Assembly (NCBI GenBank): GCA_910588105.1
Contig: CAJUQD010000101.1
Span: forward strand, 1-5,393
Direction of reading: 5' to 3'
Length of the DNA: 5,393 nt
Origin: an uncultured Oscillospiraceae bacterium
Lineage (GTDB): Bacteria; Bacillota; Clostridia; Oscillospirales; Oscillospiraceae
Below are positions 5,196 through 5,393 of the stretch, one piece after another (the stretch's first letter is position 1; each line of letters opens with the position of its first letter). Position numbers and translations under genes: made by a program. The notes beneath the pieces are model-generated. The model ran no database searches. It was not told the origin of the DNA and saw nothing but the letters and a program-made list of their open reading frames with translations.

Positions 5196-5393
5196 CCACA
5201 TTTCCAGCCGTTCGGACAGGGCGGAACTACAGCGCTCAGCGGTGACGATTTTCCCGCGCAACTCATAATAATTGCTGTTCATGGCTTCGCTTTTTCATAA
5301 AGCTGCGCCATGGAGCTGATGCCGTTCTGTTGTAAAAAATTATGTCAACGCCAATTTGAAATTGTAAGAAAACGCCGAAGAAATTTTGTAGTT
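5196..5393 (-). pseudogene. Relaxase C-terminal remnant, frameshifted, continuing past the right edge
   Basis: Three minus-strand pieces line up end to end. Frame A (5393-5343) reads YNFKLALT near its end and hits TAA at 5342. Frame B (5341-5281) reads NFLQQNGISSMAQLYEKAK and ends in TGA. Frame C (from ATG 5282, overlapping that stop as ATGA) reads MNSNYYELRGKIVTAER and then SSALSERLEMW, to about 5196. Joined, they follow the pattern I recall in the C-terminal region of Firmicutes relaxases and mobilization nucleases (a TLxFLQxxGI block, then LxEKA, then YYELxxxIxxAExR). Frames A and C are the same, so one inserted and one lost base cancel out. The likeness stops near LEMW, 20 bp from the permease stop, so the 3' end is also lost. 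The name rests on remembered consensus; the coherent three-frame pattern is seen directly. Confidence 0.5.

Noticed and set aside
3665..5266. Several minus-strand open frames opposite the permease
   Set aside because: They have His/Gly/Pro-rich composition typical of antisense GC-rich coding DNA and no ribosome binding sites; only the part after 5196, outside the permease, reads like a real protein remnant.
5322..5347. Minus-strand promoter with TTGACA at 5347-5342
   Set aside because: There is no acceptable -10 at 16-18 nt, and the hexamer lies inside the relaxase-like reading frame, so it is probably chance.

Overview
The window looks like chromosomal DNA from a GC-rich, gut-type Clostridia (Oscillospiraceae-like Firmicute). 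This is inferred from strong GGAGG ribosome binding sites, frequent TTG starts, a T-box leader, a clostridial-style AlaS with a Cys-rich insert, a TIGR04076-type small gene and a BceAB-type transporter. No rRNA, tRNA, CRISPR array or complete mobile element is visible.

Left part (1-1381, minus strand): a leftward transcription unit. A strong promoter (TTGACA, 16-nt spacer, TGA-TAAAAT) at 1354-1381 drives a T-box leader (about 1110-1348) that ends in an intrinsic terminator. It is followed by a small TIGR04076-like gene (830-1090) broken by two opposite frameshifts, a 16-bp perfect palindrome (806-821), and the N-terminal 257 codons of alaS, which runs off the left edge. The T-box presumably matches AlaS production to the level of uncharged tRNA-Ala.

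Centre (1382-2045, plus strand): a divergent promoter with an extended -10, a leader of roughly 100 nt with two short hairpins, and ogt, an O6-alkylguanine-DNA alkyltransferase starting at TTG 1569.

Intergenic 2046-2364: a roughly 165-bp imperfect inverted repeat with TA at both ends (MITE-like) begins 12 bp after the ogt stop. It is followed by a promoter and a dyad that probably control the next operon.

Right part (2365-5176, plus strand): a two-gene ABC transporter operon. An ATPase (255 aa) and a 10-TM FtsX-domain permease (683 aa, with a large external domain before the last three helices) overlap by 8 bp. They resemble BceAB-type peptide-antibiotic detoxification and sensing transporters, but no two-component system lies next to them inside the window.

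Right edge (5196-5393, minus strand): no intact gene. Three short reading-frame pieces, joined through two frameshifts, read like the C-terminal part of a Firmicutes relaxase, so this is probably the scar of a decayed mobilizable element. The genes between the two broken loci are intact over about 4 kb, which argues against poor sequence quality as the general explanation for the frameshifts.
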